From Rhodospirillum sp047263945 (GTDB taxonomy: Bacteria > Pseudomonadota > Alphaproteobacteria > Rhodospirillales > Rhodospirillaceae): 64,000 nt of DNA. The stretch lies in NCBI RefSeq assembly GCF_047263945.1, contig NZ_JBLAVB010000003.1:248001-312000 (forward strand), written 5' to 3'. Below, one piece after another: positions 62,101-64,000 of this stretch; the stretch's first letter is position 1, and the number at the start of each line of letters is the position of its first letter. Position numbers and translations under genes: made by a program. The notes beneath the pieces are model-generated. The model was not told the origin of the DNA and did no database searches. It saw only the letters and a list, made by a program, of their open reading frames with translations.

Positions 62101-62208
62101 CTCCGACAGGAGGTCCGCGCCCTCGCCAAGGAGGCCGGGTTCACGGCCCTGCGGGATCTCCCGGCCGCCGTGGAGGACTTCGCCCTCAAACAGTTCGCGA
62201 AGGCCTGA
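59176..62208 (+). CDS. hsdR: Type I restriction endonuclease subunit
   Basis: A 1010-residue HsdR. The N-terminal nuclease domain has IPDLVIHVNGIPLVVIECKS (the PD-(D/E)xK-type ECK). The SF2 translocase has Walker A in LIWHTQGSGKSLTMVYAALK, the DEAD-like MVDECHRTQ, the FTGTPVKK motif III and ARTNRVADAQKRNG motif VI. The C-terminal helical domain binds HsdM. It starts 24 bases after hsdS. Confidence 0.94.
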   Translation: MGMEWHLAEKPTLDCLAGMGYAVIPPADHAALRDGENQVLLRPPLVEALKRINGLSDADAQAAYTDLVAVSDNEKWLAIQRGEFSRTVQGKATHQTIRVIDFLHPENNRFTVTNQFRVKAEVTRIPDLVIHVNGIPLVVIECKSPVNTKDKSGEAFEQIRQYERDIPRLFLSNAFTLVTDGTNCLYGATGSPSKFFGSWRDPWPRTVGEFPDALSLGLWSLLEPARLLDLIAHFIVFERTDGGKVVKKICRYQQFRAVNKIVDRVTKGTQRQGLIWHTQGSGKSLTMVYAALKLKTHRTVSSPELANPNIMVLTDRVDLHNQISGTFIACGLPNPIAVEKIEDLHALIRTGKEGLTVLSTIFKFQGSKKPIPQSANWIVMVDECHRTQDKDLGAFLRKSLPDARLFGFTGTPVKKDERNTYKNFGVPGEGYLDKYGIDDAVADGATLPIFYTGRKTDWHIDEAKIDILFDQWFIDLPDDKLAEVKKKGVTLADLVKHPKRIALIAYDIWTHFKAHARPDGFKAQIVAFDREAVILYKRALDAVIAEDLMGADQMGGNLSEEEARAEAASLSACVYSAAQEDAKPSEDERIDALRADLRCHFLDADAEKEVKRRFGIKGEKPEFLIVCDKLLTGFDAPIESVMYLDKPLKEHSLLQAIARTNRVADAQKRNGLIVDYIGVSNNLDAALASYRADDVQNAMRSLDDLRNQLRAAHGEVLRMMKGVKRSGRLDKDGLKGEFDALIALLKGEEQWYLFRTKARAFIAAYEAVSPDPAVLDVREDLKWVATFLRYGTQVFEKREAFDQMEYSRKIRDMLDQHLMATGLSVTVTLRAITDPDFWEDFETEGKSESDIQEAAIRKTAETRRTVTERISQNAHQYGKFSDRLRELLKRMDAAQVSWADLLKETEELARDIRAEDRAHEGSGLSRGAYGLLQVIHSFAEEGSDGEGLAQVIAGLYESDETAPRLWQEKEGLRKSLRQEVRALAKEAGFTALRDLPAAVEDFALKQFAKA

Positions 62209-62210
62209 CC

Positions 62211-62948
62211 ATGCCCTTTTTCACCGTCGGTGACAGCCAAATCCCCTATGACCTGAAGCGTTCGGACAGAGCGACCCGGGCCCGCCTGACCGTGACCCCC
62301 AATGCGGTGGAAGTTGTGGTCCCCGTCTCTGCGACCGAGGAAGACATCGCCGCCATGCTCCACCGTCGCCGGGGCTGGCTGGTCGAACAGACCCAAAGCA
62401 TGCGGGAGCAGGCCGCCAAGGCCAACAGGGTACAGCGCTTCGTCACCGGGGCGAAGATCCCTTACCGGGGGCGGTTGATGCGCCTTCGGGTCGAGCCATC
62501 GGACGACACATTGGTCGAGGTCACCTATCGGAACGGCTTCCTGATCGGTTGCCCCAGGTCGGTATCCGAGGCCTCGCGGGATGTTCTGATCGAATCCGCG
62601 CTGCGCCTCTGGCTGCGCAAGCGGCTGCGCGAGGATGTGGCCGAAATGGTCAAGCGCCATGGGGAGACCTGGGAGCTGAAACCGAAAGGGGTCCAGATCA
62701 AGGACCAGAAGCACCTTTGGGGAAGCTGCGGCCAGGACCGGGTGGTGAACCTGAACTGGCACCTGATTTTCGCGCCAAAGACCGTCCTGGAATACGCCGT
62801 GGTCCATGAGCTCTGCCACCTGCGGCACCGCAACCACGGCAAGGCCTTCTGGTCCCTGGTCGGCTCCATCCTGCCGGATTGGGCCAGCCGAAAGGCGTGG
62901 CTGGACCGAAACGAGCACTTCCTGAACCTGGAGCGGGTCGAGGTCTAG
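62211..62948 (+). CDS. YgjP/SprT-like metallopeptidase
   Basis: A 245-residue protein of the YgjP-like (DUF45) family. The zinc motif is VVHELCHLRHRNHGKAFW, preceded by the family pattern KHLWGSCGQDRVVNLNWHLI. It starts 3 bases past hsdR, so it is the last gene of the hsd operon. Such genes are often found with type I R-M loci; their role is unknown, possibly turnover of HsdR or of trapped protein-DNA complexes. Confidence 0.88.
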   Translation: MPFFTVGDSQIPYDLKRSDRATRARLTVTPNAVEVVVPVSATEEDIAAMLHRRRGWLVEQTQSMREQAAKANRVQRFVTGAKIPYRGRLMRLRVEPSDDTLVEVTYRNGFLIGCPRSVSEASRDVLIESALRLWLRKRLREDVAEMVKRHGETWELKPKGVQIKDQKHLWGSCGQDRVVNLNWHLIFAPKTVLEYAVVHELCHLRHRNHGKAFWSLVGSILPDWASRKAWLDRNEHFLNLERVEV

Positions 62949-63035
62949 AGCACTCCAAGGTTTTTTACATCCTCATTCCCGCGCAGGGCTAAGGGATGTG
63001 TGTTTTTTTATTTGGCTATAGTGTTTTTGCACTTC

Positions 63036-63158
63036 GTCATTCCCGCGCACGCGGGAATCCAGGGTGGGGACATCTGACCTATACGGTTGACGCAACAGGA
63101 GCGCAGGTCACCGATACCATCGAAATCAACCCTGGATCCCCGTTTCCACGGGGATGAC
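63036..63158. repeat. ~123-bp inverted-repeat element, copy E
   Basis: Same ends as copy A, with core TACGGTTGACGCAACAGGAG. A half copy (TCATTCCCGCGCAGGG) lies at 62973-62988. The gap 62949-63277 holds only these repeats and flanking T-rich and A-rich arms. Confidence 0.85.
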
Positions 63159-63277
63159 GAAGTAAAAAGCCTTAGATCTAAATAAAAAAACATGCATTCC
63201 TTAGAGTGCTCCGAGATCAGCGCTCCCCACTGGAACCGGTCCGAGCGGGACAGGGGCCAACAAAAGCCGACCGCTGA

Positions 63278-64000
63278 TCATCGTCCCTCCCGCCACCAAG
63301 CCAGGGCCAAGCCTCCAAGAATGAGCGTGAGTGCCAGGGGGAGGGGAAGGACGGGGGTCAGAGTGACGCCGCTGACCACATGTTCCCCATTGGCGCGGAG
63401 ACCCATCCAATCGGAGCCGTTGGTTGATTGCCCCGGCAGTGTTCGGCGGATGGCGGGTTGCCCGTCGCTCAGCCAGTGTGCGCCGCCGCCGGTGGCCGTC
63501 ATCAGGGGCGCGAGGAGCTCGGCCGTCGGGGCGAGGCGCGTGCTTTCCAACGGGTTGGGTGGGCCAGAGACGGTGAAGCTCCGTTGCCCGTCCGGTGTCG
63601 TCACCGTGTAGAGGCCGGGCAGGGAGGCGGGCAGGGTCACGCCCGCCCGTCCAGGACCCTGCACCCCCAAACGGGTGGTCCGCTCCGTGCCATCCGGCGC
63701 GGTCACGGTCACTTGGTCGGGGGGATCGCCCAGGGTTCGGGTTGAAACGGTGATCCTGTCATCCTCGACTTTGGCGCTTAAGCTTTCTTCTTCGAGTTCC
63801 GGTTCCTTCATCAGCCAGTGGGCGAGGCGGCGCAGGAGCTCTCCCTGGGGACCACCGCCGCGCCAGCCCTTGGACCAAAGCCAGATGGTGTCACTGGCCA
63901 GCAAGGCCACCCGCCCCTCTCCCACCCTGTCGAGGGTGAGGAGAGGCAAGCCGTTCAGGCCGGTCAGCAGGGTGTGGCCCCGGGATTGGCCGAGGGCCAC
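63278..64000 (-). CDS. Membrane-anchored protein with beta-sandwich region, C-terminal part
   Basis: The gene runs off the right end of the window, and the 240 visible residues are its C-terminus. Visible parts are RVGEGRVALLASDTIWLWSK then GGGPQGELLRRLAHWLMKEP, a beta-rich stretch (VTVTAPDGTERTTRLGVQGP, then PGLYTVTTPDGQRSFTV) and a final membrane segment (LPLALTLILGGLALAWW) with a short basic tail. This is the pattern of large glutamine-amidotransferase-like membrane proteins encoded with MoxR/DUF58/VWA genes. The neighbours that would confirm this are outside. Confidence 0.6.
   Translation of the reverse strand: MALGQSRGHTLLTGLNGLPLLTLDRVGEGRVALLASDTIWLWSKGWRGGGPQGELLRRLAHWLMKEPELEEESLSAKVEDDRITVSTRTLGDPPDQVTVTAPDGTERTTRLGVQGPGRAGVTLPASLPGLYTVTTPDGQRSFTVSGPPNPLESTRLAPTAELLAPLMTATGGGAHWLSDGQPAIRRTLPGQSTNGSDWMGLRANGEHVVSGVTLTPVLPLPLALTLILGGLALAWWREGR

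Overview
The window joins two kinds of DNA. Bases 1 to about 39,066 are the right-hand part of an integrative conjugative element (ICE), whose left end lies outside the window. From 39,067 onward is a GC-rich chromosome. The chromosomal genes (guaA, NADP-type icd, a Tor-type TMAO/DMSO respiratory locus, an mtnP/class II aldolase salvage operon) and the ICE type (trb transfer genes, DUF736, DUF2493, DUF2840, DUF2285, RlxS-like relaxase) point to an alphaproteobacterium, most likely in the Rhodospirillales. This is judged from gene content only; there is no rRNA gene to confirm it.

ICE layout. 1-5.2 kb: end of a toprim-domain protein, a DUF2493 protein, two tandem GIY-YIG proteins, two small membrane proteins and a DUF736 protein. 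5.3-7.3 kb: an excision and transfer control module resembling that of ICEMlSymR7A, with a small XRE protein, a QseM-like DUF2285 protein, a DUF6499/DUF2285 gene pair that appears to need a +1 ribosomal frameshift at UUU-C (FseA-like), and an RdfS-like excisionase. 7.3-15.9 kb: replication-initiator-like protein, ParA and a partner, DUF2840, TraF peptidase, lytic transglycosylase, a candidate oriT, the relaxase, TraG and a CopG-like protein. 15.9-24.7 kb: cargo inserted between the CopG gene and trbB. This is a type II CBASS operon (patatin phospholipase, CD-NTase, E2-E1 Cap2), a divergent CapH/CapP-like repressor and protease pair followed by an ExoI-like exonuclease, and a HipBA pair. 24.7-34.5 kb: trbBCDEJKLFGI plus DUF2274. 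34.5-38.75 kb: a LysR regulator, an AlpA-like protein, an AbiE toxin-antitoxin pair and a tyrosine integrase next to the 3' end of guaA, the integration target.

Chromosome layout. guaA, icd, a histidine kinase, a LOG-family hydrolase and a small secreted protein are followed by an SLC13-type transporter. Then come torA and torD (minus strand), an OmpR-type regulator (minus) and torC (plus), which together form a TMAO/S-oxide respiration locus. Next is a salvage operon mtnP-(mtnA)-ald2 in which mtnA is reduced to a 26-codon in-frame remnant between overlapping neighbours. Last is a type I restriction-modification locus (hsdM, an XRE gene, hsdS, hsdR, a YgjP-like metallopeptidase) with five copies of a ~123-bp inverted-repeat element in its gaps. 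The window ends inside a membrane-anchored protein gene.

The most interesting items are: (1) CBASS with a CapH/CapP-like switch and a co-directional single-strand-exonuclease-like gene, lacking Cap3; (2) the FseA-like frameshift with a hairpin that sequesters its ribosome-binding site; (3) the scar-like mtnA remnant; (4) a candidate oriT before the relaxase; (5) tandem GIY-YIG genes of unknown role.
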